64,000 nt of DNA, from assembly GCF_015352955.1 (NCBI RefSeq), contig NZ_JACYOX010000006.1:62001-126000 (forward strand), in the 5' to 3' direction. Source of the stretch: Noviherbaspirillum soli (GTDB taxonomy: Bacteria > Pseudomonadota > Gammaproteobacteria > Burkholderiales > Burkholderiaceae_D). Below the pieces are notes generated by a model. That model was not told the origin of the DNA. It saw only the letters and a program-made list of their open reading frames with translations, and searched no databases. The translations under genes and the position numbers were made by a program. This document shows, one piece after another, positions 19,801 to 27,022 of the stretch; within the stretch, counting starts at the first letter, position 1, and each line of letters starts with the position of its first letter.

Positions 19801-22352
19801 CTGCGGAAACCAGCGCCAGCAGCAAGACGTCGAAGGTGACCGATATCGGCTTGCTGGCGGAGTCGAAGAATACAGCCAGCGCCAGTGCCTCGGCCAATGC
19901 CAATGCCGAGGCCAAGGCCACCACGGTGGGAAGCGACCGGGGCAAGGGCATGGATGCAAAGGCCACGCTGGAGGCCAACGCGGAAGCCGCAGTCAAGGCC
20001 AGGAGCGACAACATTGTCGACCTGGTTCGCACGGAACAGACAACGGAGAACAGCGCCGCCGGGAAAAGCCTGGAAACCAGCATCGCAGCCGGCGGCAATC
20101 TGCAGATCACCGCGGTGGACAGGTTGAGCACCGAGGGCGGCACGCTCTCCGGCCGTGAGGGCGTGGACCTGAAGGCGCGTGAGATGTCGTTTGGCGTGGC
20201 CGCCGATTCCCAGGAAGCCGGCAGCACGGAAAGCAAGTCCAGTTTCGGCCTGGCGCTGAAGGCCGAAGCCTCGGCCGATGCATCGGCCAAGGCCAGCCTG
20301 AAGGCCGAGACCAGCATGAGCGCCGCGACCAGGCAAGGCAATGAAACGGCTGCTTACGGGCTGGCCGACCGCGATGCCGCGCGTGCCAGCGTCAGCGCTT
20401 CGGCCACTGCTTCGGCCAGCGCCAATGCCGATGCGGGTGCGGAGGGCGGCTTGCAGTTCAAGCATGGCGCCGCCGGCAAGAGCACCGGGTCCACGCAGGC
20501 GAAAGCCACCCGCATCGTGTCCGGGGATGGCAACGTCAGCCGCATTGCTTCCGGCAAGATCACCGACGTCGGCACATCCATCGAGGCGGGCGGCGACGTC
20601 GTGCAGCAATCCGACGCGTTCGAAAGCAAGGCGGGCAGCAATACCGCCAGCCGGCATGACGAGAGCAGCGCGCATTCAGGAAGGCTGGTGTCGTACGCGA
20701 AGGCGGGCGCTGGCGCGTCGGCCGATGCCAGCGCCAACGCCAACGCCGGCCTGGGATACCTGGGCGGCAACGCCCTCGACAAGGAACAGGACAGCAAGAC
20801 CGACACCCGCGCCGGCGCCAGCGTGGGTGCGCAGATCGAGTACAGCTACAAGTCGGCACAGAAGGATGCCGGCAGTGCGACGGCCGTCGTGTCAAGCATC
20901 AAGGCGGGAGGCAATATCGCCATATCCACGTCCGATGCAATGCGCATGGAGGGCACGCAACTGAAAAGCGGCGGCAAGATGGACTTGAGCGGGCGCCGTA
21001 TCGATATCCTGGCGGCGGGCAACAGCGCTTCCAGCAGCAGCGCTGACACCAGCGCCAGCGGCACGCTTTCCGCTGGCACGGGCGTGGGCACCAACTCCGT
21101 TCTGGAAGGTGGCCTGAAAGGGGAAATGGAAAACAGGACCGACAATGCCACCCGGTCGAGCGCCCGGGTGGCGGCCTTGGACGCCGGCGGCGATCTGACG
21201 ATACGCAGCCAGGGCGACCTGCTGATGGAAGGCACGAAACTGACGGCCGGCGGCAACGCCGATGTCAGCGCCGCGGGCAGCATCGATTACCGGGCGGCGC
21301 GTGAGAAGAGCCAGTCAGGCACCGACAAGGTGACCGGTAGCCTCGATCTGGCAGCTGGCCGGAATGACAAGGACAACCGCGAGGCCACCCTGGCCGCCAG
21401 CGGCGGCTATGAACGGTCAAGCGACACCGATAACAAGGCTGTCGTCGGCGCCATCCGCGCCGGGGGCGACCTGGCTATCAGGGGAGGGCAGGCGGTTGCC
21501 GTGGAGGGAGCGGCATTGGAGGCGAAGGGCAATGCGTCGATCGAGGCAGGCGGCGCATTGAGCCTGAATGCCGCCCGCGACACCGCGTCCTCCAATGCCC
21601 AGGCATTCAAGGGCGGCATCAATACGGCCCGCGTCAAAGCCACGGACGATGAAGGCAAGGTCGCCAAAGCAAAAGTGGATGCCGTCAATGCTTCCGGCAC
21701 CGTGGAAAAACAGGAGTCCAGCCAGGCCACCGCGGTTGCCATCACCGCGGGCGGCAACCTGAGCACGCGCAGCCGGGACGACACGCTGTTCGAAGGCACG
21801 GCCATCGATGCCCGTGGCGGCATCGCCGTCGCTGCGGGCGGCAATGTGACGATGGAGGCCGCGCGCAGTACGGACGAGGCCTTGAAGGTGAGCGCTTCGT
21901 TGGCCGGGAAGAAAGCCGAGCTGCCGGACAGCAGCAAGAACCTCGACAAGCGTCAGGCCGAAACGGGAATGCGCTCCGAGAAAAACGAGAATTTTCAGGG
22001 CACCGTCCTGAAGTCCGATGGCGCCGTGGTGGTGGAGGCCGGCGGCAAGGCAGTGCTGGTCAATACCGAGATCAAGTCGCAAGGCCAGGTGATCAGCGCG
22101 CGGAGCGTGGAGCAACGCAGGAAGAAGAACAGGCAGAATGTGGTCAACACCGGCATCAGTGGCGTGAAAAGAAGCAGCGGCGCGAAGCCCGAGGCCGCGG
22201 GGACTGCGAAGACTGCGCAACCATCCGCCATCAGTACAGGTGAGCGGCCGGCCGGTTCCGCCGGGGCGGCCACTGCGAATGCGGCAGCTACCCCGCCGCG
22301 TTCGGACGCGCAGGCCGCGCAGCGGCAGCAGGCCGGTGCTTCAGGCAAGTAA
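13860..22352 (+). CDS. filamentous haemagglutinin-like TpsA exoprotein (giant adhesin)
   Basis: 2830 residues. Residues 1-45 form an extended signal peptide: MNHAYCLVWSASHGAYLVAP precedes the basic-hydrophobic core and AHAQ cleavage site. The TPS secretion domain (about 60-320) has GLSYNQYQRYDVDSRGLVLN, NPYGITCSGCGFIN with the conserved Cys pair, and HVRTGDVLVQG. Long FHA-type beta-helix repeats (LDNSG, AGTDLV, ALRNRD patterns) run to about 1100 and again from about 1530. Between them a distinct segment (about 1110-1500) holds a CNGGTCFSSQ Cys pair and a Pro-rich linker. The last 900 residues are rich in Ala/Ser/Lys repeats. The C-terminus is an Ala-rich tail with no CdiA toxin junction, and no immunity gene follows, so an adhesin or matrix role fits best. 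Confidence 0.93.
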   Translation: MNHAYCLVWSASHGAYLVAPETARRRGRAVLAACCLATAGLAHAQTPTATVVPASAPGSATRATVSANGVPVVNINAANGAGLSYNQYQRYDVDSRGLVLNNSMTRRQSVLAGQVDANAALGAEARLILNEVVAPQRSMLAGFTEVLGGRADVIVANPYGITCSGCGFINADRVTLSTGTPVFGANGGLNALHVRTGDVLVQGQGMNASDQQLLDVVTRSLKLDGPVNARDLHVTTGLVQWDYAGRTVSGGATGFGPAPAYAIDSSRLGGIYADRIRLVATEAGVGVRMRGEAAARADDFTLDAAGRIQLQGRLSAARNMALAQTGEAAGIEISDPGMLDDAGQAGRASVTAGAALHASTPGGLMLSGAELKAGTDLVLRARDLTDRSDSQASRAANGQVDAVFSGAASIQGARWGAGSRFGLAAGTFISDGALFHSGADADAAERELRIATSADMALDATRLVSGTDVQLAAGRQLAVGAGTDIEARRDMALTARGTLRNAGELLASRTFSVRAAAPDATLAVENSGRMQGNALAIGAAGEQLTLSNSGSLIGASLDIAGDSLDNAGRIQASERLAVSVSGGMLNRAGASLSNTAAGSQVALSGATVDNQGAVQSAGTLDVITGGALVNRGTMLTLRGIDGGADGAMLLRAGSIDNSGWIDASGANRVMADGAIDNSGRIRGDTLFLGAAALRNRDAGSILRGANGVLMLGGAGFAFDNRGLLASGKDLVLQAPAGSSLRNQDEGMIVSDGHMNLDGGTLRNSGAMQSGAAMTLGLAAEAVNEASGTIHARGGPLRLSAARLDNRGQVQADAGLDAVVGGQLHNSGVMLNQDGARSLALTATAIENAGTLQSAGAALLNVDNILLNRGLIQAAADIDLFSRGYLVNEKAGRILGKNLVRITGPDMQLAVTNLGTIRADGLLALGADGAMLNLLHNTPGALLQAGRLTINARELTNSARIQSDGAADLRAGSLDNDNSAAVILAGLDGSASSMTIDTALQNRGAIHSGGRMRIQAGSVMNGDTGGMSSLANLSLHMNTHGLDNSGALYAAGLLTLSAPGQAIVNRSSGTMDGGDIVIRAGTFDNYNAVSATRDIDIAVTNAFRNLPTGGVPVVIEKVTSAPVSVTSRVEDIDLFTRYVTTLYKEKESVVQELASPLPEVRGRIIAGRTLSIDYGARGENRASLLSAPTVNLYSSKPDGAGFVNADLHLDAYERERRWTKVELQSLFHPNTVTYWYPESAARFSCNGGTCFSSQAASAEAARAASYVDEVNRKTVKTYDAGIYAGKLNVQGASLLNLGSPFSPTVQARSASRQPAPDENAWLAGEAAIAIAADSNSGRQVGVLPFDVANLRLPANPNGYFVPSRDPQARYLVETNPLFVSPPAATASPQPGQQPQTPPVVGSDYLAQLLQLDPDKVQKRLGDAAYETQIVRQQLIAQVGRNLLQAGVSEAAQMQALMESSVDQLEALGLVFGRALSDEQAAAVESDMVWMVEVEIKGRKVLMPVVYLSQATRKGYASGPVIAAGSIDANVASLTNDGGVIRADGKLAVRSAGDVRNLSGSIKAGDAVIAAGGDFINETVAVVKGGGDLFAHTDMGRTASVESDADLLISAANVGFKGARAAAKKDLAIEARQAVQIDTQDEHQARAGVGSVKAHASGLSAGGNLDASAGTDMLIAGSGLDSGKDMVLDAGENLDIIARTDTQSSRKQSSKSGFGVGGGLYGIETTTEKKTDQQNRQAALAAGGKGSLLAGKELLVKGSDISAKDKLLLTGDQVTLQSAQNVATSEKITEATSFLATSTSSDVKKAASASAQASASDKLQKQAYKDVDGVSTVDGSKGDTTSSRAIAMAETSVSTSRSVDKKGKVDETSKRSGKAASQSLAGTQTREKPLTADNKPATQVATKAASAKAEAKAEASATGKGELNLMRSQVDTERKEETRLARANLSGREVEINAADALDIQSAAVRAERDIRMSGRSVRITSAAETSASSKTSKVTDIGLLAESKNTASASASANANAEAKATTVGSDRGKGMDAKATLEANAEAAVKARSDNIVDLVRTEQTTENSAAGKSLETSIAAGGNLQITAVDRLSTEGGTLSGREGVDLKAREMSFGVAADSQEAGSTESKSSFGLALKAEASADASAKASLKAETSMSAATRQGNETAAYGLADRDAARASVSASATASASANADAGAEGGLQFKHGAAGKSTGSTQAKATRIVSGDGNVSRIASGKITDVGTSIEAGGDVVQQSDAFESKAGSNTASRHDESSAHSGRLVSYAKAGAGASADASANANAGLGYLGGNALDKEQDSKTDTRAGASVGAQIEYSYKSAQKDAGSATAVVSSIKAGGNIAISTSDAMRMEGTQLKSGGKMDLSGRRIDILAAGNSASSSSADTSASGTLSAGTGVGTNSVLEGGLKGEMENRTDNATRSSARVAALDAGGDLTIRSQGDLLMEGTKLTAGGNADVSAAGSIDYRAAREKSQSGTDKVTGSLDLAAGRNDKDNREATLAASGGYERSSDTDNKAVVGAIRAGGDLAIRGGQAVAVEGAALEAKGNASIEAGGALSLNAARDTASSNAQAFKGGINTARVKATDDEGKVAKAKVDAVNASGTVEKQESSQATAVAITAGGNLSTRSRDDTLFEGTAIDARGGIAVAAGGNVTMEAARSTDEALKVSASLAGKKAELPDSSKNLDKRQAETGMRSEKNENFQGTVLKSDGAVVVEAGGKAVLVNTEIKSQGQVISARSVEQRRKKNRQNVVNTGISGVKRSSGAKPEAAGTAKTAQPSAISTGERPAGSAGAATANAAATPPRSDAQAAQRQQAGASGK
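19560..20755 (+). repeat. Ala/Ser/Asn-rich low-complexity blocks within TpsA
   Basis: At least five blocks of alternating Ala with Ser, Asn, Lys, Asp or Glu (for example KAEAKAEASATG, ASASASANANAEAKA, SASATASASANADAGAEGG, GASADASANANAG) fall at codons about 1900-1920, 2003-2035, 2135-2160, 2170-2197 and 2282-2298. The DNA is correspondingly repetitive (gcc/agc/gat codons), so it is prone to slippage and copy-number change. Confidence 0.7.
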
Positions 22353-22417
22353 TGCCGATCCCGACCCGTAACGTGCCCTGAAACGGCCGCTTTTACCGCC
22401 TGGCCGCGTTGAGCGGC

Positions 22418-22435
22418 GCCCGGCTCCGGCCGGGC
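22418..22435. terminator. short GC hairpin at the tpsA/pssA convergent junction
   Basis: GCCCGGC-TCCG-GCCGGGC, a perfect 7-bp stem whose last base is the last base of the pssA stop. No T-run on either side, so termination is only suggested by position. Confidence 0.35.
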
Positions 22436-23067
22436 TACAGCTTGGGGATGCGCAGCGTCTTGCTGATCATCAGCGTGCCGGAGAGCACGAACAGCAACGC
22501 CAGCGGATGGAAATGCCAGGGACCGATCGCCAGTTCCCCCCAGTACAGCGCGTCGCCGATGCGGCCCTGCCAGGCGGCGAAGGCGAGCACCGCGGAAAGC
22601 AGCACGCTGGTCGGGATCGGGGTGCCTTCGAAATAGGCGACCTTGTCGGCGCCCTCGGCCAGGCTTTCGGCGGTGACGTTGTAACGCGCCAGCCGGCTCA
22701 CGCCGCAGCAGACGAAATAGGCCAGCGCAGCGGCATCCCAGCCGCCTCGCATGCCGGCGGCGAAGGCCAGCGCCGCCGGCGCCACGCCGAAGGAAATTAC
22801 GTCGGCCAGCGAGTCGAGCTCGCGTCCCAGCGGTGAATGCTGGCGCCGCCAGCGGGCGATGCGGCCGTCGAGCACGTCGAAGATCAGCGCCGCCGGCGCC
22901 ATGGCCGCGGCGGCATAGAAGTGGTCCAGGGACTGGCTGCCCATGTAGAGCATGGACAGCAGCACCGCCGCCACGCCGCAGGCGGCATTGCCCAGCGTGA
23001 AGAAATCCGCCAGGTGAAAGCCGCGCAGCATGGAAAAGTGCTTGGGTGGAGTACCGGGTGTACGCAT
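22435..23067 (-). CDS. pssA: CDP-diacylglycerol--serine O-phosphatidyltransferase
   Basis: 210 residues; joins serine to CDP-diacylglycerol to give phosphatidylserine, the precursor of phosphatidylethanolamine, at the inner membrane. The CDP-alcohol phosphotransferase signature is complete: DVLDGRIAR, eight residues, then GRELDSLAD (catalytic aspartates). The N-terminal MLRGFHLADFFTLGNAACG is typical of bacterial type II PssA. Five to six membrane helices. The start at 23067 (MRTPGTPPK) is preferred to the longer frame to 23145. The protein is somewhat short of the usual 240-280 residues. No psd gene is adjacent. The end meets tpsA convergently. Confidence 0.85.
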   Translation of the reverse strand: MRTPGTPPKHFSMLRGFHLADFFTLGNAACGVAAVLLSMLYMGSQSLDHFYAAAAMAPAALIFDVLDGRIARWRRQHSPLGRELDSLADVISFGVAPAALAFAAGMRGGWDAAALAYFVCCGVSRLARYNVTAESLAEGADKVAYFEGTPIPTSVLLSAVLAFAAWQGRIGDALYWGELAIGPWHFHPLALLFVLSGTLMISKTLRIPKL

Positions 23068-23193
23068 GAATGCAGGCCTGTTCAAAAGAAGAAACTGCAG
23101 GAAAACTGCCGGAAAACCGTCATCCGAGTGTATCAGCGCAGCCACATGGCCAATGACGATGCCATCAAGCCATGCCGCAATGACATCAGTGAA

Positions 23194-24258
23194 TCAGTTG
23201 ACCGACGGATGCACTTCCGGCGTTGCCGAGAACAGGTCCCAGCAGGCAATGAACAGCGCCGCGACCGCCGGCCCGATCACGAAGCCGTTCAGGCCGAACA
23301 GCGCCATGCCGCCCAGGGTGGAGATCAGCACCACGTAGTCCGGCATCTGGGTGTCCTTGCCGACCAGGATGGGGCGCAGCAGGTTGTCCACCAGACCGAT
23401 CACCAGGACGCCAAAGGCAATCAGCGTCACGCCCTGCCAGATCGCGCCTGTCACCAGGAAATAGATTGCCACCGGCAGCCAGACCACTGCCGCGCCGATG
23501 GCGGGCAAAAGCGACAGGAAGGCCATCAGTACTGCCCACAGCAGCGCGCCCTGGATGCCCAGAAACCAGAACATGAGCCCACCCAGCGCACCCTGTGCCG
23601 CCGCCACCGCGACATTGCCCTTCACGGTGGCGCGGATGACGGTGGTGAATTTCTTGAACAGATGGCGCTTGTGGCTGGCGCTCAGCGGAATGGCGTCGCG
23701 GATGCGGGCTGCCAGCGAAGCGCCGTCGCGCAGCAGGAAGAACAGCAGGTACAGCATGATGAAGAAGCTCACCATGAAGTCGAAGGTGTTCTGCGTGATG
23801 CTGATGGCCTGGGTGGCAACATACTGGCTGCCCTGCATCGCGCCGGATGAGAGACGCTGCTGGATGGAGTTGATGTCGAGCAGGTCCAGCCGCTCCAGCA
23901 GCCGGGTCAGCCACTGCGGCAGGGCGGCGACCACCTGCTGGAAATACTCACCGAAGTTGATCTGCCCGGAACGGATCTTCTCGAAGATCAGCATGCCTTC
24001 CTGCAGCATGGCCATCGTGATCAGGGTCAGCGGCAGGATCACGCCGACCAGGCAGATCGCCAGCGTGGCCAGCGCCGCCCAGTTGGGCCGCTGGTGCATG
24101 CGCGCCAGCAGGCGCCGGTAGAAAGGCGCAAACAGGATCGCCAGCACCGCGCCCCAGAATACCGCGCCGTAGAAGGGCAGCAATATCCAGCCAAAGGCGA
24201 TGGAGACGAGGATCAACAGGATCAGAAAGGTTTTTTGCTGAAGTTCGGGATGGTTCAT
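23194..24258 (-). CDS. AI-2E (PerM/YdiK) family membrane permease
   Basis: 354 residues from ATG 24258 (MNHPELQQK); the frame is open to a GTG at 24303. The pattern is that of the AI-2E transporter family: two or three N-terminal helices (LILVSIAFGWILLPFYGAVF), an amphipathic soluble insertion with SGQINFGEYFQQVV, then five more helices including FFIMLYLLFFLLRDG, the conserved ALLWAVLMAFLSLLPAIGA-like helix and GLVDNLLRPILVG. Members export or exchange small molecules or ions; substrate unknown. It lies between pssA and gshA on the same strand, with spacings over 100 bases, so an operon is unproven. Confidence 0.88.
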   Translation of the reverse strand: MNHPELQQKTFLILLILVSIAFGWILLPFYGAVFWGAVLAILFAPFYRRLLARMHQRPNWAALATLAICLVGVILPLTLITMAMLQEGMLIFEKIRSGQINFGEYFQQVVAALPQWLTRLLERLDLLDINSIQQRLSSGAMQGSQYVATQAISITQNTFDFMVSFFIMLYLLFFLLRDGASLAARIRDAIPLSASHKRHLFKKFTTVIRATVKGNVAVAAAQGALGGLMFWFLGIQGALLWAVLMAFLSLLPAIGAAVVWLPVAIYFLVTGAIWQGVTLIAFGVLVIGLVDNLLRPILVGKDTQMPDYVVLISTLGGMALFGLNGFVIGPAVAALFIACWDLFSATPEVHPSVN

Positions 24259-24422
24259 CGGCGGTTTCTGGAAAGATCGGCGAATGGAAAGGGAAACCTC
24301 CACCGCGTCGCGTAATGGAGGTTACAAGCATGAAGTTACCGCAATGCTAAACCTAACGTCCGGCGCCGCCTCCGGCGGCAAGGCTCCGATTTGTGCGCAA
24401 GCAATCGGGCGGCCTGTCGTGC

Positions 24423-26021
24423 CTATTGTGTGCAGGGCTGCTCGCAAAGCTGGGCCGGGGTCCTGGCCTGGTAATGCAGGATGAAGTCGTCGAAACTTCC
24501 CGACTGGGTGGCTTCCATCGTGGCCTGCTCGGCCAGCGATGCCTCGGCCATGGCGGCGAATGCCTGCTGCTGCGCCGGAGCGAGCGGCCGCGAGCGGAAA
24601 TTCTCGGCGTGCAGCCGGCTCTGCGCCAGGCCGAAGGCGGCAAACGAGCCATGCCGGCGGATCGCCTCCAGCGCCTGCGCCGAGGGCGTTGCGTCGAGGT
24701 CGGCCAGCTTGGCGCGCTGGGCGCGCAGCGCGTCCGCATGTTCGGCGCCGCCATGCTGCGCATCCAGCAGCGCAGCGACTGCCTCCATCTCGTCGAGCAG
24801 TTCCCGGCCCCAGGCTTGCACCGGGATCGCCGCGCCATTGCGCTGCAGCGTCAGCCCCGGACGGCGTCCTTCCTTCACCGCCAGCGCAAAATTCGCGGCA
24901 TTCTCGATGCCTTCCGCGTGGCTGGTCGGCGCGCTCTGCTGCAGCGTGCAGTACAGCAGGTACACGTCCAGGAAACGGGCCGTCTGCAGGCTGATGCCGA
25001 CCGGCGAGAACGGGTCCACGTCCATGCAGCGCACCTCGATGTACTGCACGCCGCGCGCACACAGTGCTTCCAGCGGACGTTCGCCGGAAGCGATCACCCG
25101 CTTGGGCCGTATGCTGGCGTAGAACTCGTTCTCGATCTGCAGGACGTTGGTGTTGATCTGCACCCATTCCCCATCGCGCCGCGTGCCCATCTCCACATAG
25201 GGCGCATGCGGCTGGCGTACCGCGCGCGCCAGGCTGCGCATGTATTCCGGCAGGGTGTTGTAGGGCGGCACCAGGCCCGCCTGCACGTTATTCTGGTAGC
25301 CAAGGTCGCTCATGCGCAGGCTGGTGGCATAGGGCAGATACAAGGTGTCGTCCGAGAGGCGCTGCAGCTGATGCTCGTGGCCGCGCATGAAGCCGGCGTC
25401 CAGCGCCGGCGCCGCGCCGAACAGCAGCATCAGCAGCCAGTTGGTCCGGTAGAAATTGCGCACCAGCGCGATATAGCTTTCAGACTGGTAGTCGCGCAGG
25501 CAACCCGAGGCCCCTTCCTCCTGCTGCAGCAGCGGCCAGAGCGCCTCGGCCAGCGAATAGTTGTAATGAATGCCGGCGATGCACTGCATCGCGCGGCCAT
25601 AGCGCAGCGCCAGGCCGCGCCGGTAGACATGCTTGATCATGCCGATATGGGAGGTGCCATACCAGGCGATCGGTATCTCTTCTTCCGGCGGCAGCGGCAC
25701 CGGCATCGACTGGCTCCAGAGCAGTTCCTGCCCGAGCATGCCGGTGGCGTAGCGATGGATGGCGTCGAGCTGCGTGAGCGCAGTGGCAATGTCGTGCTCG
25801 GCCGGCGTGATGAATTCCAGCAAGGCTTCGGAATAGTCGGTGGTGATCTGAGGATGCGTCAGCGCCGACCCCAGCGCCGGCGGATGCGGCGTGGTTGCCA
25901 GGCGGCCGCCGGCGGTCACCCGCAGCGTCTCGCGCTCGATGCCGCGCAAGCCCTGCAGCAGCAGGGGACGCGCCTGTTCGCTGGCAAGCAGCGCGAGACG
26001 GCGCTTGAGCAGATTGGTCAT
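24423..26021 (-). CDS. gshA: glutamate--cysteine ligase (class I)
   Basis: 532 residues, close to the 518 of E. coli GshA. It makes gamma-glutamylcysteine from Glu, Cys and ATP, the first step of glutathione synthesis in the cytoplasm. Landmarks: [12 protein letters not shown] near residue 25, [14 protein letters not shown] (substrate-binding strand), [32 protein letters not shown] and [16 protein letters not shown], all in family order. The ATG at 26021 has aggag-like purines upstream. No gshB is nearby. The adjacent Gpx gene lies 27 kb away. Nothing odd in the sequence. Confidence 0.95.
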   Translation of the reverse strand: MTNLLKRRLALLASEQARPLLLQGLRGIERETLRVTAGGRLATTPHPPALGSALTHPQITTDYSEALLEFITPAEHDIATALTQLDAIHRYATGMLGQELLWSQSMPVPLPPEEEIPIAWYGTSHIGMIKHVYRRGLALRYGRAMQCIAGIHYNYSLAEALWPLLQQEEGASGCLRDYQSESYIALVRNFYRTNWLLMLLFGAAPALDAGFMRGHEHQLQRLSDDTLYLPYATSLRMSDLGYQNNVQAGLVPPYNTLPEYMRSLARAVRQPHAPYVEMGTRRDGEWVQINTNVLQIENEFYASIRPKRVIASGERPLEALCARGVQYIEVRCMDVDPFSPVGISLQTARFLDVYLLYCTLQQSAPTSHAEGIENAANFALAVKEGRRPGLTLQRNGAAIPVQAWGRELLDEMEAVAALLDAQHGGAEHADALRAQRAKLADLDATPSAQALEAIRRHGSFAAFGLAQSRLHAENFRSRPLAPAQQQAFAAMAEASLAEQATMEATQSGSFDDFILHYQARTPAQLCEQPCTQ

Positions 26022-26191
26022 AAGGCTCCTCTTCCTGTCGTTATTGATTTTCGCTTCCTGTTACAAGCATGGCCACGGATGTGTCAGATGTAAGCAGTTG
26101 CATCAACCATTGAATGCATTTTTTACCACGGTATATTGGGCCGCATCATCGCACAGATGGCGGTTTTCATCCGGCCGCCCGCCAGACGCCC

Positions 26192-26944
26192 ATGCTCCTG
26201 CTTGCCACCGCGGACCAGAACCGCCTGCTGTCGGCCCTGCCGGCCCTTGAGCGTGACCATCTGGCGCATTATCTCGAACCGGTCGTGCTGCGCAGCGGCG
26301 ACATCCTGTGCGAAGCCGGCACGGTGCCGACCCACCTGTATTTCCCCACCAGCGCGGTGCTTTCCATCCTGCATCTGATGGAAAACGGCGCCTCCTCCGA
26401 ACTGGTGGCGGTGGGCAATGAAGGCATGGTCGGCATTTCGCTCCTGATGGGCGGCGAAGCGACCGGCGCGCGCACCGTGGTGCAGGCGGCCGGCCATAGC
26501 CACAGGCTGCGCGCCGACCTGATGCGCCAGGCATTGCCGCACGGCGGATCGGCGACGCCGCTGCTGTTGCGCTATACCCAGGCATTCATGGTGCAGATGG
26601 CGCAGAACACCATTTGCAACCGTTATCACAAGATCGACCAGCAATTGTGCCGCTGGCTGCTGCAGAGTTTCGATCGGGTGGGCAGCGCCGAAGTGGCGGT
26701 TACCCACAGCATGCTGGCCGCGATTCTGGGCGTGCGGCGCGAAGGGGTGTCGGAGGCGGCGGCGCGGCTGCAGCAGGCCGGCGCCATCGGCTGCCGGCGC
26801 GGCCATCTGAGGATACTTGACCGCGGCCTGCTGGAATCCATGGCCTGCGACTGCTACCGCGCCGTGCGGGCCGAATTCTCGCGCCTGCTGCCGCCGGCTG
26901 CGGGCAGCCGGTGCGCCGGCAAGGAAGCGCGGTCCTGGCAGTAG
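26192..26944 (+). CDS. Crp/Fnr-family transcriptional regulator
   Basis: 250 residues from ATG 26192 (MLLLATADQNRLLSALP), which is where the family similarity starts; the frame is open from 26114. A cyclic-nucleotide-binding fold spans about 15-135 (SGDILCEAGTVPTHLYFPTSAVLS, VGNEGMVGISLLMGG). A C-terminal winged helix follows (MLAAILGVRREGVSEAAARLQQAG at about 180-205). The cAMP-binding Arg/Ser pocket and the four FNR cysteines are not evident, so the signal is unknown. It is the kind often called a YeiL/NtcA-like stress regulator. It converges with the next kinase. Divergent from gshA by 170 bases. Confidence 0.85.
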   Translation: MLLLATADQNRLLSALPALERDHLAHYLEPVVLRSGDILCEAGTVPTHLYFPTSAVLSILHLMENGASSELVAVGNEGMVGISLLMGGEATGARTVVQAAGHSHRLRADLMRQALPHGGSATPLLLRYTQAFMVQMAQNTICNRYHKIDQQLCRWLLQSFDRVGSAEVAVTHSMLAAILGVRREGVSEAAARLQQAGAIGCRRGHLRILDRGLLESMACDCYRAVRAEFSRLLPPAAGSRCAGKEARSWQ

Positions 26945-27022
26945 GCGTCGACGGCAAGCGCGCCGGCAGGAACCCGGGGTGCGCTGCGCTTACCCAGGCT
27001 GCTTGTCTGCTTGTCGATGCCG

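Noticed and set aside
13860-22352. Contact-dependent inhibition (CdiA) toxin system
   Set aside because: The C-terminus lacks the toxin junction and a toxin domain, and no small immunity gene follows before pssA.
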